From the NCBI GenBank assembly GCA_016183235.1, contig JACPFA010000019.1, positions 1 through 32,700 on the forward strand: a DNA stretch of 32,700 bases. Reading direction: 5' to 3'. The notes beneath the pieces were generated by a model. That model was not told where the DNA came from. It was given only the letters and a program-made list of their open reading frames with translations, and made no database searches. This document shows, one piece after another, positions 1 to 7,734 of this stretch. The position numbers and the translations under genes were made by a program. How positions within the stretch are numbered: position 1 is the stretch's first letter; each line of letters starts with the position of its first letter. This DNA comes from Deltaproteobacteria bacterium (GTDB taxonomy: Bacteria; UBA10199; DSSB01; JACPFA01).

Positions 1-59
1 TCGTCCATGACTGCCTCAATCACCTCAATTTTATTTTTATCTCTCATTGTTAGTAGCAT
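1..59 (-). CDS. 5' end of an IS transposase gene, cut by the window edge
   Basis: Only the first 19 codons are visible. The ATG lies at 59-57 and is preceded on the minus strand by a purine-rich Shine-Dalgarno (GGAGGAGAAGG). The peptide contains RDKNKIEVIEAVMD, which resembles the start of the helix-turn-helix domain of ISNCY/IS1202-type transposases, whose family pattern continues into a 'D-G-x-L-T-x-x-E-A-A' stretch that would lie outside the window. A second in-frame ATG at 47 is possible but lacks the ribosome binding site. The family assignment rests on a short peptide plus the repeated terminal motif next to it, so it is tentative. Nothing can be said about whether the gene is intact. 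Confidence 0.45.
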   Translation of the reverse strand, partial: MLLTMRDKNKIEVIEAVMD

Positions 60-64
60 CCTTC

Positions 65-80
65 TCCTCCTTTCGGAGGA
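65..80 (-). promoter_or_regulatory. Hairpin that hides the transposase ribosome binding site
   Basis: TCCTCC (65-70) and GGAGGA (75-80) form a 6-bp stem with a 4-nt loop. On the minus-strand transcript one arm is part of the Shine-Dalgarno of the transposase gene that starts at 59. Folding would block ribosome access, a common way of keeping transposase levels low. The pairing is seen directly; the regulatory role is inferred. Confidence 0.35.
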
Positions 81-198
81 TAGCTACTGACATTTTCACT
101 CGGCAGTTAGTACTGACACTTTCACTCGGCTACCACAAAACTCTATTTTCCCCTTGAAATTCTAGATAGTTGTATTATAAGTGCCTTTTTAAGCCAAT

Positions 199-204
199 TA
201 TAAT
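199..204 (+). promoter_or_regulatory. Candidate -10 box for the rimP operon
   Basis: A perfect TATAAT lies 50 nt upstream of the rimP ATG, after the IS end. No good -35 box is seen at 16-18 nt spacing. Another weak candidate is TTGAAA (154-159) with TATAAG (176-181). Transcription from either would pass through the terminator-like hairpin at 219-252. Confidence 0.3.
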
Positions 205-218
205 GAGTTTTGAGAGTG

Positions 219-252
219 AAGTGGGCTTTTAGAGTATGCCCACTTTTTTTTT
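219..252 (+). terminator. Intrinsic-terminator-like hairpin in the rimP-nusA leader
   Basis: AAGTGGGC (219-226) pairs with GCCCACTT (238-245) around an 11-nt loop and is followed by an unbroken T tract up to 252. The rimP ATG at 255 comes three bases later, so any transcript that starts upstream must read through this structure to express the operon. In the same operon of other bacteria NusA controls its own synthesis by termination in the leader, so an attenuator is plausible. It might instead simply end transcription coming from the left. Confidence 0.6.
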
Positions 253-254
253 GT

Positions 255-830
255 ATGTTCGCAAATTTTGAACAGTTGAAGCAAGCGTTGGTAGATAAGG
301 TTCAGGCCTTAAATCTTGAACTGATCGATTGTCAATGGGTGGTGGAACAAGGGAGGCATGTTTTACGGTTGGTAATTGACCAACCCCGGGGTGAAGAAAA
401 GTTTCTTAAAAACGTGTCGGTTGAAGATTGTACTCGGGTAAGCCGAGCTTTGAACCCTTGGTTAGAAGAGCACCCTGATTTAAAGTTAATGTCTTATCAT
501 CTTGAGGTGTCATCGCCGGGCATTAACCGGCCGCTTAAAAGGCTAGAAGATTTTCAAGCGAACGTTGGCAAGGTGGTTAAAATAACTTTGCAGGCCCCGC
601 TTGAGGGGCGGCAAAATTTTAAAGGGATTTTAACTCAAATGAATAAAGAGGGTAGCCTATTTCTTTGGATTGATGGTAAGACCTTTGAGCTTTCCATTAC
701 CAAGATTCGGGATGCTCACTTAGATTATTTTGCAACTCAAGAACTACTAAGGAGTTCATATGATACTACACATCTTGCTGCTGCTAATGACTTAATACTG
801 CGTCAGGCTCGTCAAAAGTCCTCGACGTAG
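255..830 (+). CDS. rimP: Ribosome maturation factor RimP
   Basis: RimP binds the maturing 30S subunit. Residues about 1-80 form the N-terminal alpha/beta domain (LELIDCQWVV near the start), followed by the family signature LEVSSPGINRPLKRLEDF and an SH3-like C-terminal domain ending near LDYFA. I chose the ATG at 255 because the next upstream start (TTG at 210) would translate through the terminator hairpin. No Shine-Dalgarno is visible at 255. The gene opens the usual rimP-nusA-infB operon. At 191 residues the protein is longer than the usual 150-160: the last 28 residues, from about position 164, are encoded inside a palindromic element (745-924), which also provides the TAG stop. The tail therefore looks acquired rather than ancestral. 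Confidence 0.93.
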   Translation: MFANFEQLKQALVDKVQALNLELIDCQWVVEQGRHVLRLVIDQPRGEEKFLKNVSVEDCTRVSRALNPWLEEHPDLKLMSYHLEVSSPGINRPLKRLEDFQANVGKVVKITLQAPLEGRQNFKGILTQMNKEGSLFLWIDGKTFELSITKIRDAHLDYFATQELLRSSYDTTHLAAANDLILRQARQKSST

Positions 831-924
831 CGCTGTGGCTACGCCTCCGGGCTTTTGACTTCGCCTTCCTTGTCTTAAGTCATTACCATTGCAATCTGTA
901 TAGTATCATATGAACTCCTTAGTA
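745..924. repeat. Palindromic element at the 3' end of rimP
   Basis: The outer arms 745-768 and 901-924 are a perfect 24-bp inverted repeat. Inside, ATGACTTAA/TTAAGTCAT, GTCAAAAG/CTTTTGAC and a central CGTAGC/GCTACG stem continue an imperfect hairpin over the whole 180 bp. The left arm lies within the rimP reading frame and the element ends 46 nt before nusA. It has no relative elsewhere in the window. On the rimP-nusA transcript it would be one large stem-loop and could affect read-through or mRNA stability. Confidence 0.85.
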
Positions 925-970
925 TTAAAAAACATAGGAACCTTGGTTTCTACAAAGTGCGAGGAAGTTT

Positions 971-2398
971 ATGCCGCCACGAAAGAAGAAGATCGATAAA
1001 AAAAACGTTAAGTCGATGTTTATTAATTTGAATGCTGTGATCGACCAAGTTGGTAAAGATAGAGGCATTCCTAAAGAACAATTGATCGATGTGGTTGAAA
1101 ACGCCATGTTAACCGCCGCTCGCAAAAAATTGGGCTACGATACGGAATTAGAGGCTCATTATAATGAAGAATTAGGCGAGATCGAACTTTTTCAATTTAA
1201 AACCGTCGTTAATACCGAGGCCGACGTTGAAGATCCTGAATTAGAAATTTCTTTAAAAGAGGCCAAAAAGTTAGACCCTGAGGCTCAACTCGAAGATAGC
1301 ATTGGCCAAAAAATCGACTCAGCCCAGTTTGGGCGTATTGCCGCTCAAACCGCCAAACAAGTTATTATTCAGCGGATGCGCGACGCCGAACGCAATATCA
1401 TTTACGAAGAATATAAAGATCGAGTGGGTGAGGTGATCACCGGGATTGTGCGCCGCTTTGAAAAGGGGAGCATGGTCGTCGACCTAGGCCGAACTGAGGC
1501 CATCATTTACCCCAGCGAACAAGTGCCCGGCGAAACTTATCGGCCCAACGATCGTATTCAGGCCTACTTTTTAAAAATTGATAAAGAATCAAAGGGGCCA
1601 CAACTGATTTTATCACGCCGCACTCCTTTATTGATTAAGGCATTGTTTGCAATTGAGGTTCCTGAAATTAGTGAGGGCATTGTTGACATTAGATCAGTGG
1701 CTCGTGAAGTGGGGATGCGGGCTAAGATAGCCGTTTATTCTAAAGAGCAAGATGTTGACCCCGTGGGCGCCTGTGTAGGTATTAAAGGCAGCCGCGTGCA
1801 AAGCGTGGTGCAAGAATTGCGTGGGGAAAAGATTGATATTGTTTGTTGGGACGAAGACCCGGCAAAATTTGTTTGCAATGCTATTGCGCCCGCTGAGGTG
1901 TCTAAGGTGATTATTCACGAAGAAGACAAACACATGGAAATTATTGTTCCCGACGATCAGCTCTCCCTTGCCATTGGTAAAAAGGGTCAAAATGTGCGGT
2001 TGGCGGCCCAATTGACAGGCTGGGGAATCGATGTGATTGGTGAATCAAAGTATGAAATTTTGGTAAAATCGAGCAAAGAGGCCTTAACTCGACTACTAGA
2101 AGTCGATTCAGCCATGGCAGGGTTGTTGTTTAGCCATTCTTTCCGCACCCCTGAAATCATTGCTCAAGCGAATCGAGACGACTTTGTGCAGCTCCCCGGT
2201 ATTAATTCAGAGGCCTTGGGTAAAATTTACGATCGAGCCAAAGACATTCAAGCCCATCCCGAAAAATACACCGAACTATTAGCCGAGCTCAAGGCACAAA
2301 AAGAAGCCGCTGAAGCTCAAGCGGCTATGCCACCGAAGGTTTCAGCCGAACAAGGCTTTATGGAGACTCAAAAAGTTAAAGCGAATGTTGAAAAATAA
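971..2398 (+). CDS. nusA: Transcription termination/antitermination factor NusA
   Basis: NusA binds RNA polymerase and nascent RNA and modulates pausing, termination and antitermination. The order of domains is an N-terminal polymerase-binding domain (about 15-140, with [17 protein letters not shown]), an S1 domain (about 152-218), KH1 and KH2 (about 230-370, with [13 protein letters not shown] and [13 protein letters not shown]), and a shorter acidic C-terminal region. The length of 475 residues is close to that of E. coli NusA. The ATG at 971 has GAGGAAG about 5 nt upstream; an internal ATG at 1016 has none. The gene follows rimP after a 140-nt gap that holds a palindromic element, and infB starts 2 nt after its stop. 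Confidence 0.97.
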   Translation: MPPRKKKIDKKNVKSMFINLNAVIDQVGKDRGIPKEQLIDVVENAMLTAARKKLGYDTELEAHYNEELGEIELFQFKTVVNTEADVEDPELEISLKEAKKLDPEAQLEDSIGQKIDSAQFGRIAAQTAKQVIIQRMRDAERNIIYEEYKDRVGEVITGIVRRFEKGSMVVDLGRTEAIIYPSEQVPGETYRPNDRIQAYFLKIDKESKGPQLILSRRTPLLIKALFAIEVPEISEGIVDIRSVAREVGMRAKIAVYSKEQDVDPVGACVGIKGSRVQSVVQELRGEKIDIVCWDEDPAKFVCNAIAPAEVSKVIIHEEDKHMEIIVPDDQLSLAIGKKGQNVRLAAQLTGWGIDVIGESKYEILVKSSKEALTRLLEVDSAMAGLLFSHSFRTPEIIAQANRDDFVQLPGINSEALGKIYDRAKDIQAHPEKYTELLAELKAQKEAAEAQAAMPPKVSAEQGFMETQKVKANVEK

Positions 2399-2400
2399 TT

Positions 2401-4809
2401 ATGGAAGATAAGACCGTTATTCAAGAAAAGCGCATTCAGTCAACAATTATTCGGCGCCGTCGTGCAACTGAAGAGCCCAAGCCGGCTGTTTCTGCAAGCA
2501 CAAAGGCAACCGAAGTAAAAGCTGAAGAAGCTTCTGCGGCTTCTGCCAACAAGGCCACTCGAGGCAGACCTAAAAAAGATAAAGGGGATGCTGCTCTGTT
2601 ACAACCCACGGCTGATGCAGCTATTGCGCCAAGCAGCGGTGAGGCAACTCAAGGCGCTCAAGAAACTGCACCAGAAACCGTTGGTTTGAAGCCTGAAGAG
2701 GCCATTCAAGATCCTCGCCTGATGCCCGGCGGCCCCCCAGTGGGAACTATTCTTAAACTGGGTACTACCCCAGGCATGGCTAAAGAAGAGGCTCTCGTGG
2801 CTAAGGGGGTCTTGCCTAAGACGGAAAAAACGGCCGAAGAAGAAGACGAACTTTTCAAAAAAGCCAAGCTTGCCAAAAAGAAACCCAGTCTCAAAAACAT
2901 TGGTGGGGATGTCAGCGAATATGGAGATGTTTCGCAGATTCGTAAAATGTTTGTTCAAGACCGAGTTTTTCAACCCGTGCGTGCCTTGCGCATGGGCAAA
3001 AAGAAGGCCAAAAAAGAAGGCAAGAAAACTCAAGTAACGGTGCCAAAGGCCAGTAAACGCATCATCTCTATCTTAGAGGGCATTAGCGTAGGCGATCTTG
3101 CCCATCAAATGGGGATTAAATCGACCGAAGTTATCAAGGTTCTCATGAAAATGGGGAGCATGGCCACGGTGAATCAACGCCTTGATTTTGATACCGCCTT
3201 TTTAGTGGGTCAAGAATTAGGTTGGGAAGTTAAAAAACAAGTGAGAGAAGAAGAACGCATTTTAGCTGCGGCACAAACTGCTGAACGAACCGAGGATTTA
3301 TTGACCAGGGCCCCCATTGTGACGGTTATGGGCCATGTTGATCATGGTAAAACCAGCCTGTTAGATAAAATTCGCAACGCTCAAGTGGCACAAGGCGAGG
3401 CGGGTGGAATTACCCAACACATTGGGGCTTATCGGGTAAAAATTCCCAAGGGTGTGGTGACCTTTATTGATACGCCAGGCCACGAAGCTTTTACGGCCAT
3501 GCGTGCGCGGGGCGCTTCGGTGACGGATATTGTTATTTTGGTAGTTGCGGCCGATGATGGGGCGAAACCCCAAACTTTTGAAGCGATCGATCATGCCAAG
3601 GCCGCTAATGTACCCATCATTGTAGCCGTTAACAAAATCGATAAACCCGAGGCCGACCCTGCCAAGGTGAAACGGGAATTAACCGATAAGGGCTTAGTGC
3701 CAGAAGAATGGGGTGGCAGCACTATTTATGTGAATGTTTCTGCAAAAACCGGTGATGGGATCGAACAACTTTTAGAAATGATTTTACTCCAGGCCGAACT
3801 TTTAGAATTAAAATCTAATCCAAACAAATTAGCCAAGGGTGTGATTATTGAAAGTCGTTTAGATAAAAATAAGGGCCCGGTTGCGACTGTGTTGGTACGG
3901 GAAGGCACGCTGAAGGCGGGGGATTCTATTGTAGTGGGTGAACACTATGGCCGAGTGAGGGTGATGATCAATGATGTCGGAGCAGAAGTAGAACAGGCCT
4001 TGCCAGGCATGCCGGTAGAAATGCTAGGGCTTCATGCCACTCCAGCGGCGGGTGAGATTTTACAAGCCTTGGCCGATGAACAAGATGCTAAATTAATTGC
4101 TGAACAGCGGCAAATTAAACTGCGTGAATCAAGGCTTAAATCGAGTCAAAAGATTTCTTTAGAAGATATTTATGCCCAATTGAAAACCGGAGAAGTTTTT
4201 GAACTTCGTATGATCATCAAGGGTGATGTGCAAGGCTCGGTAGAAGCACTACGCGAGTCCTTTGCAAAATTGTCGACCAACCGTGTGAAGGTAAGGGTTT
4301 TGCACAGTAGTGTGGGTGGAATTTCTGAATCCGATGTTATGCTGGCCTCGGCTTCTAATGCCTTAATCATTGGGTTTAATGTTCGCCCCGAAATTAAAGC
4401 CATGGAACTTGCCAAACAAGAAAAAGTTGATATTAAAATTTTTAGCATCATCTACGATGCTACCGAAACGGTCAAAAAAGCCATGGAAGGCTTGTTGCCC
4501 AAGATTATCAAAGAAGTGTATCTGGGCCGGGCCGAAGTGAGGCAAGTATTTAATGTCAGCAAGATTGGCAAGGTAGCAGGTTGTTATGTGGTAGATGGTC
4601 TGCTGCGCCGCAATGTGCCTATTCGTTTGTTGCGCGATAATGTCATTGTATTTGAGGGCCAACTTTCTTCACTGAAACGTTTTAAAGATGATGCGCGTGA
4701 AGTGACCCAAGGCTTTGAGTGTGGTTTGGGGATTGAGGGTTTTAATGATTTAAAAGAAGGCGATGTAGTCGAGGCTTTTGTGCGTGAGGAAGAATCTGCC
4801 AAATTATGA
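2401..4809 (+). CDS. infB: Translation initiation factor IF-2
   Basis: IF-2 is the GTPase that places initiator fMet-tRNA on the 30S subunit. The first 220 residues are a low-complexity Ala/Lys/Glu-rich region. An IF2_N module follows at about 225-280 ([20 protein letters not shown]). The G domain has G1 GHVDHGKT at 311-318, G3 DTPGHE at 357-362, G4 NKID at 411-414 and G5 SAK at 447-449. The C-terminal beta-barrel and fMet-tRNA-binding domains complete the 802 residues. The start codon is 2 nt downstream of the nusA stop and has no clear Shine-Dalgarno, so translational coupling to nusA is likely. The stop overlaps the rbfA start (ATGA). Confidence 0.97.
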   Translation: MEDKTVIQEKRIQSTIIRRRRATEEPKPAVSASTKATEVKAEEASAASANKATRGRPKKDKGDAALLQPTADAAIAPSSGEATQGAQETAPETVGLKPEEAIQDPRLMPGGPPVGTILKLGTTPGMAKEEALVAKGVLPKTEKTAEEEDELFKKAKLAKKKPSLKNIGGDVSEYGDVSQIRKMFVQDRVFQPVRALRMGKKKAKKEGKKTQVTVPKASKRIISILEGISVGDLAHQMGIKSTEVIKVLMKMGSMATVNQRLDFDTAFLVGQELGWEVKKQVREEERILAAAQTAERTEDLLTRAPIVTVMGHVDHGKTSLLDKIRNAQVAQGEAGGITQHIGAYRVKIPKGVVTFIDTPGHEAFTAMRARGASVTDIVILVVAADDGAKPQTFEAIDHAKAANVPIIVAVNKIDKPEADPAKVKRELTDKGLVPEEWGGSTIYVNVSAKTGDGIEQLLEMILLQAELLELKSNPNKLAKGVIIESRLDKNKGPVATVLVREGTLKAGDSIVVGEHYGRVRVMINDVGAEVEQALPGMPVEMLGLHATPAAGEILQALADEQDAKLIAEQRQIKLRESRLKSSQKISLEDIYAQLKTGEVFELRMIIKGDVQGSVEALRESFAKLSTNRVKVRVLHSSVGGISESDVMLASASNALIIGFNVRPEIKAMELAKQEKVDIKIFSIIYDATETVKKAMEGLLPKIIKEVYLGRAEVRQVFNVSKIGKVAGCYVVDGLLRRNVPIRLLRDNVIVFEGQLSSLKRFKDDAREVTQGFECGLGIEGFNDLKEGDVVEAFVREEESAKL

Positions 4810-5156
4810 AGACCACCCGAACCCTTCGGATTGCCGAAGAGATCAAGCGCGAACTCAATCAAGCCCTTTGTTTTGAACTCCGAAATCCTAACTTAGTCGG
4901 CATTTCCGTCAACCGTGTGATGATAACGCCCGATTTGAGTTTAGCTAAAATTTATTTTGTATTGGGACATGATCCTAAAAAAGTTTCAGAAATTTTGAAA
5001 GCCTTGCAAAAGGCCAAAGGTTTTATGCGGCACTATTTAGCCAAAAATTTAAAGTTACGTTTAATTCCTGATTTAGTTTTTTATCATGATGATGCACCTG
5101 AAAAACAAGACCGTATAGAATATTTGCTAGGGACGATTAAACATGAAGACCAATAA
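4806..5156 (+). CDS. rbfA: 30S ribosome-binding factor RbfA
   Basis: RbfA is a small KH-fold protein that helps maturation of the 16S rRNA 5' end. The 116-residue product shows the family features [17 protein letters not shown] at the N terminus and the [17 protein letters not shown]-type strand after it (here [20 protein letters not shown]). The ATG overlaps the infB stop as ATGA, a coupling overlap. The 3' end overlaps the next gene by 14 nt. Position between infB and the DHH phosphoesterase gene is the standard order. Confidence 0.95.
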   Translation: MKTTRTLRIAEEIKRELNQALCFELRNPNLVGISVNRVMITPDLSLAKIYFVLGHDPKKVSEILKALQKAKGFMRHYLAKNLKLRLIPDLVFYHDDAPEKQDRIEYLLGTIKHEDQ

Positions 5157-6117
5157 ATCGATAACGCTTAATCAGGCTATTGAGCTTTTGCAAAAAAGCC
5201 AAAGCGTTATTATTGCTAGCCACGAAAGCCCGGATGCCGATGGTTTGTGTTGCACACTAGCTTTAGGTATTGCCCTGGAGCGGATGGGCAAACAGGTCAA
5301 ATGCTACAATTCTGACCCGGTGCCACAAAACTTGCGTTTTTTGCCAGAGTGGCAAAAGGTTAGTGCACAATTAAAAGTAGACGAGCCGTTTGATCTCGCG
5401 GTGATCGTTGATTTGGGCGAACCTAAGCGAGTCGGGCAAGTTTTTGAAAAGTTGAATCAGGTTAAACATTGGCTTTGTTTAGACCACCATGCCAGCGGGG
5501 CCTATCCCCTCGAATATAATTATTTAGACCCAAGCGCTTCGAGTTCGGGGGTGTTGCTCTATCGGATTTTTCAAAAGATGGGGGTTGAGATCGGCTCTGA
5601 TTTAGCCACGCTGCTTTATGCCAGCCTTTCAGCCGATACCGGGTCTTTTAAATATTCTAATGTTAACCCCGAGGCCTTTCAGGTGGCTAGCGACTTGGTG
5701 AAAAGAGGCGTTGATGTGTGGCGGGTCGCGCAAGAGTTGTGGGAGTTAAATCCTTTATGTAAAATAAAATTATTGGCACAAATTCTACCAACACTAGAAA
5801 TAACAGAAAATGGCCGGGTGGGCTCCCTCACCATCTTGCAAAAAGATTTGCAGGTGGCCCTTGCCGATGCAGAATTTACGGAAGGGTTTATTAATTATCC
5901 ACGCTCGATCAATACCGTCGAGGTGGCCATCACTTTTAGAGAAATAGCCCCGAACCATTATAAAGTAAGTTTTCGTTCTAAGAATTATGTTGATGTGGCA
6001 AGAGTTGCTCAAGGTTTTGGTGGCGGAGGGCATATGCGAGCTTCAGGGTGTAAAATCCAAGGGGAATTGAAAGAAGTCAAAAAGAAGGTTAGCCTTGCTG
6101 TGGCAGCACTTTTATGA
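5143..6117 (+). CDS. nrnA: DHH/DHHA1 phosphoesterase (NrnA-like nanoRNase / pAp phosphatase)
   Basis: Proteins of this family degrade short oligoribonucleotides and often dephosphorylate pAp. Metal-binding DHH-domain motifs are visible: SHESPDADG near residue 26, VIVDLGEP near 88, the DHH triad at 114-116 and ADTGSFKYSN near 166. The C-terminal DHHA1 domain carries GFGGGGHMRASGC, which binds substrate. The length of 324 residues is normal. The gene overlaps rbfA by 14 nt and its stop overlaps the truB start (ATGA), so all three are translated as a coupled block. RNA turnover is consistent with pnp downstream. Whether nanoRNA or pAp is the main substrate cannot be read from the sequence. Confidence 0.9.
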   Translation: MKTNKSITLNQAIELLQKSQSVIIASHESPDADGLCCTLALGIALERMGKQVKCYNSDPVPQNLRFLPEWQKVSAQLKVDEPFDLAVIVDLGEPKRVGQVFEKLNQVKHWLCLDHHASGAYPLEYNYLDPSASSSGVLLYRIFQKMGVEIGSDLATLLYASLSADTGSFKYSNVNPEAFQVASDLVKRGVDVWRVAQELWELNPLCKIKLLAQILPTLEITENGRVGSLTILQKDLQVALADAEFTEGFINYPRSINTVEVAITFREIAPNHYKVSFRSKNYVDVARVAQGFGGGGHMRASGCKIQGELKEVKKKVSLAVAALL

Positions 6118-6977
6118 ATGGTTTTTTTATCATCGACAAGCCAGAAGGGCTAACCTCTAGCCAAGTCGTACAAAAAATAAAGCGACAATTTAAAATTAAA
6201 AAGGCTGGTCATATTGGCACGCTAGATCCCATGGCCACAGGGGTTTTGCCTGTTGCCTTGGGAGAGGCTACCAAAGTCATTCCTTATCTTGATGAAAATA
6301 CTAAAATTTATAGCGGGGTTTTTTTATTGGGGCAGGCTACCGATACCTATGACCGTTTAGGGAAAATCATTCACGAAGGTGATCCGGCGCTTATTCAGGA
6401 AGAAACGATCCAAAAGCAAATGGCAGAACTCGTGGGAGAAATTGAACAAATCCCTCCGATTTATTCGAGCCTTAAAAAAGCAGGTAGGCCTTATTATTAC
6501 TACGCACGCAAAGGGATCACTTTTGAGATCCCCAGCCGTAAGGTTAAAATCGACGAATTTCGCATGATCAAAAAAGAGGGTTTCGCCGTTTCGTTTTATT
6601 TAAAATGTAGCCGGGGGACTTATGTGCGATCGCTCGTGCATGATTTAGGTGTGCGGCTTGCGTGTTATGCTCATTTAACCGAACTTAGGCGTTTGCAAAG
6701 CGGTCGCTTTACTTTAGAACAGGCGGCTTCTCTTACCGAGCTTGACGCAAATCACCTATTGTCGGTAGGGGAGGCACTCTTTGATTTTCCCCGCATCATG
6801 CTTTCGATGGAAGAAGAACGGGAAATCCGTTATGGGCGATGTTTAAAGAAAAGCTTTAATGAAGAAAAACTCCATGAAAATCAGCCCCTTTTGTTAACTA
6901 GGGATGATAAGGTCTTGGCGGTAGCTTGCTTAGACCCCAAAGAGGGCCTCAAGCCCTTAAGGGTTTTAAATAGTTAG
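6114..6977 (+). CDS. truB: tRNA pseudouridine(55) synthase TruB
   Basis: TruB converts U55 in the T-loop of tRNAs to pseudouridine. The catalytic motif GHIGTLDPMATGVLP contains Asp38. Other family motifs are LTSSQVVQKIKR at the N terminus, QIPPIYSSLKKAGRPYYYYAR in the middle and SRGTYVRSLVHDLG near residue 165. The remaining C-terminal 80 residues are a divergent PUA-like tail. The length of 287 is normal. The ATGA overlap with the phosphoesterase gene fixes the start. It is the last gene before the palindrome-containing gap and the rpsO promoter. Confidence 0.96.
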   Translation: MNGFFIIDKPEGLTSSQVVQKIKRQFKIKKAGHIGTLDPMATGVLPVALGEATKVIPYLDENTKIYSGVFLLGQATDTYDRLGKIIHEGDPALIQEETIQKQMAELVGEIEQIPPIYSSLKKAGRPYYYYARKGITFEIPSRKVKIDEFRMIKKEGFAVSFYLKCSRGTYVRSLVHDLGVRLACYAHLTELRRLQSGRFTLEQAASLTELDANHLLSVGEALFDFPRIMLSMEEEREIRYGRCLKKSFNEEKLHENQPLLLTRDDKVLAVACLDPKEGLKPLRVLNS

Positions 6978-7025
6978 AATCCAGTTGAAATTGTTTGCGA
7001 AATTAACTATGAATGTGCCCCTGCG

Positions 7026-7139
7026 TGTCATTGCGAGCGAGCCCCGTTGGCGAGCGTGGCAATCTCACCGGTTAGGCAGAGGAGATTGCGGAGTTTATCC
7101 TGAGGCTTGCCGAAGGAGCCTGTTGGCCTCGCAATGACA
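7026..7139. repeat. Dispersed palindromic repeat, TCATTGCGAG family
   Basis: TGTCATTGCGAG (7026-7037) and CTCGCAATGACA (7128-7139) are perfect inverted ends. Inside, GCAATCTC and GAGATTGC form a second stem. Related sequence appears inside the elements at 13461-13691 (half copy) and 18663-18940 (18760-18841). It lies between truB and the rpsO promoter. The right end runs into ATGACAGAGAATAC, a motif found again in the loops of two other elements (16050-16064 and 23973-23989). Confidence 0.8.
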
Positions 7140-7166
7140 GAGAATACGTTGGGCCGCAATGATAAG

Positions 7167-7194
7167 TTTACGAAACATCAAAATTGTGTATAAT
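7167..7194 (+). promoter_or_regulatory. Candidate promoter for rpsO
   Basis: TTTACG (7167-7172) and a perfect TATAAT (7189-7194) are separated by 16 nt. Transcription would begin near 7201, leaving a short leader with an AAGGTAA ribosome binding site ahead of the ATG at 7217. It lies downstream of the palindrome that may end the upstream operon. Confidence 0.5.
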
Positions 7195-7216
7195 TTAAAC
7201 TAGCAAGGTAAAGAAC

Positions 7217-7486
7217 ATGGCAACTGCAAATTACAACAAACAAGAGATGATTGAAAAATATAAATTACATATCGGTGACACCGGTTCTCCTGAGGTGCAG
7301 GTTGCCCTGCTTACCCAAAGAATTTCAGCCCTCCAAGATCACTTTAAAACCCATCAAAAAGATCATTCTTCCCGGTGTGGATTATTGAAAATGGTTGGCC
7401 AACGGCGGCGTTTGTTAGACTATGTGCGCAACAAAGACCGGGATCGGTATCAAAAATTAATTGGCGAATTAGGTTTAAGAAAGTAG
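7217..7486 (+). CDS. rpsO: 30S ribosomal protein S15
   Basis: S15 binds the central domain of 16S rRNA early in 30S assembly and takes part in a bridge to the 50S subunit. The 89-residue product has the full family pattern: [19 protein letters not shown], then [19 protein letters not shown] with the rRNA-contacting HxxDHxSR segment, then [20 protein letters not shown]. The AAGGTAA ribosome binding site supports the ATG. The neighbour pnp lies 248 nt downstream, the usual pairing. Confidence 0.98.
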   Translation: MATANYNKQEMIEKYKLHIGDTGSPEVQVALLTQRISALQDHFKTHQKDHSSRCGLLKMVGQRRRLLDYVRNKDRDRYQKLIGELGLRK

Positions 7487-7491
7487 TTATC

Positions 7492-7545
7492 ATGGATCCC
7501 CCGCCCCCCGATCGTGGTCGAGGGCAAGCTTCGCGGAGGATGACA
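7492..7545. repeat. Partial dispersed repeat (TGGATCC...GGATGACA type)
   Basis: Directly after rpsO the sequence runs TGGATCCCCCGCC, then a small imperfect hairpin (about 7503-7525), then GCTTCGCGGAGGATGACA. Such TGGATCC/GGATGACA stretches resemble one half of short palindromic repeats spread through many bacterial genomes. No full copy is present in this window, so the assignment is tentative. Confidence 0.35.
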
Positions 7546-7581
7546 AGAAAGTAGTAAAGGGGAGAGTTGAGAAAATAAAGA

Positions 7582-7695
7582 GAGGTTTTTGCTTTAAGCC
7601 TTGATAATTTAATCTGATGATTTGATGGGTTCGATCCATCAACTGATTAGCTTAAATTATCGAGTCAAGATCCTCGCCTCAAAAATCAAGACCTC
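7582..7695. repeat. Long hairpin in the rpsO-pnp gap
   Basis: GAGGTTTTT (7582-7590) faces AAAAA...ACCTC (7681-7695); GATAATTTAA (7603-7612) faces TTAAATTATC (7652-7661), and GATGG/CCATC (7624-7628, 7636-7640) closes the tip. The outer part is asymmetric. The structure lies in the leader just upstream of pnp. In E. coli a long leader stem-loop in this gap is cut by RNase III and mediates control of pnp by PNPase itself, so a similar role is plausible. It could equally be a decayed member of the palindromic elements seen elsewhere here. Confidence 0.6.
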
Positions 7696-7734
7696 CCATT
7701 TTAATAGTTAAAAATAATTCAAGGAGACTATTGT

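Larger units (their letters stand above)
1..131. mobile_element. Terminal part of an insertion sequence with tandem end repeats
   Basis: Two 20-bp direct repeats that differ at one base (TACTGACAYTTTCACTCGGC) lie at 85-104 and 111-130, just outside the start of a transposase-like gene that reads away from them. Repeated sites next to the transposase start are typical of IS ends recognised by the transposase. The outer boundary is probably close to 131, where the sequence changes to AT-rich DNA ahead of rimP. The other end is outside the window. Confidence 0.45.

Noticed and set aside
210-254. TTG-initiated extension of RimP
   Set aside because: It would translate the terminator hairpin and T tract, has no ribosome binding site and extends beyond the normal RimP N terminus.
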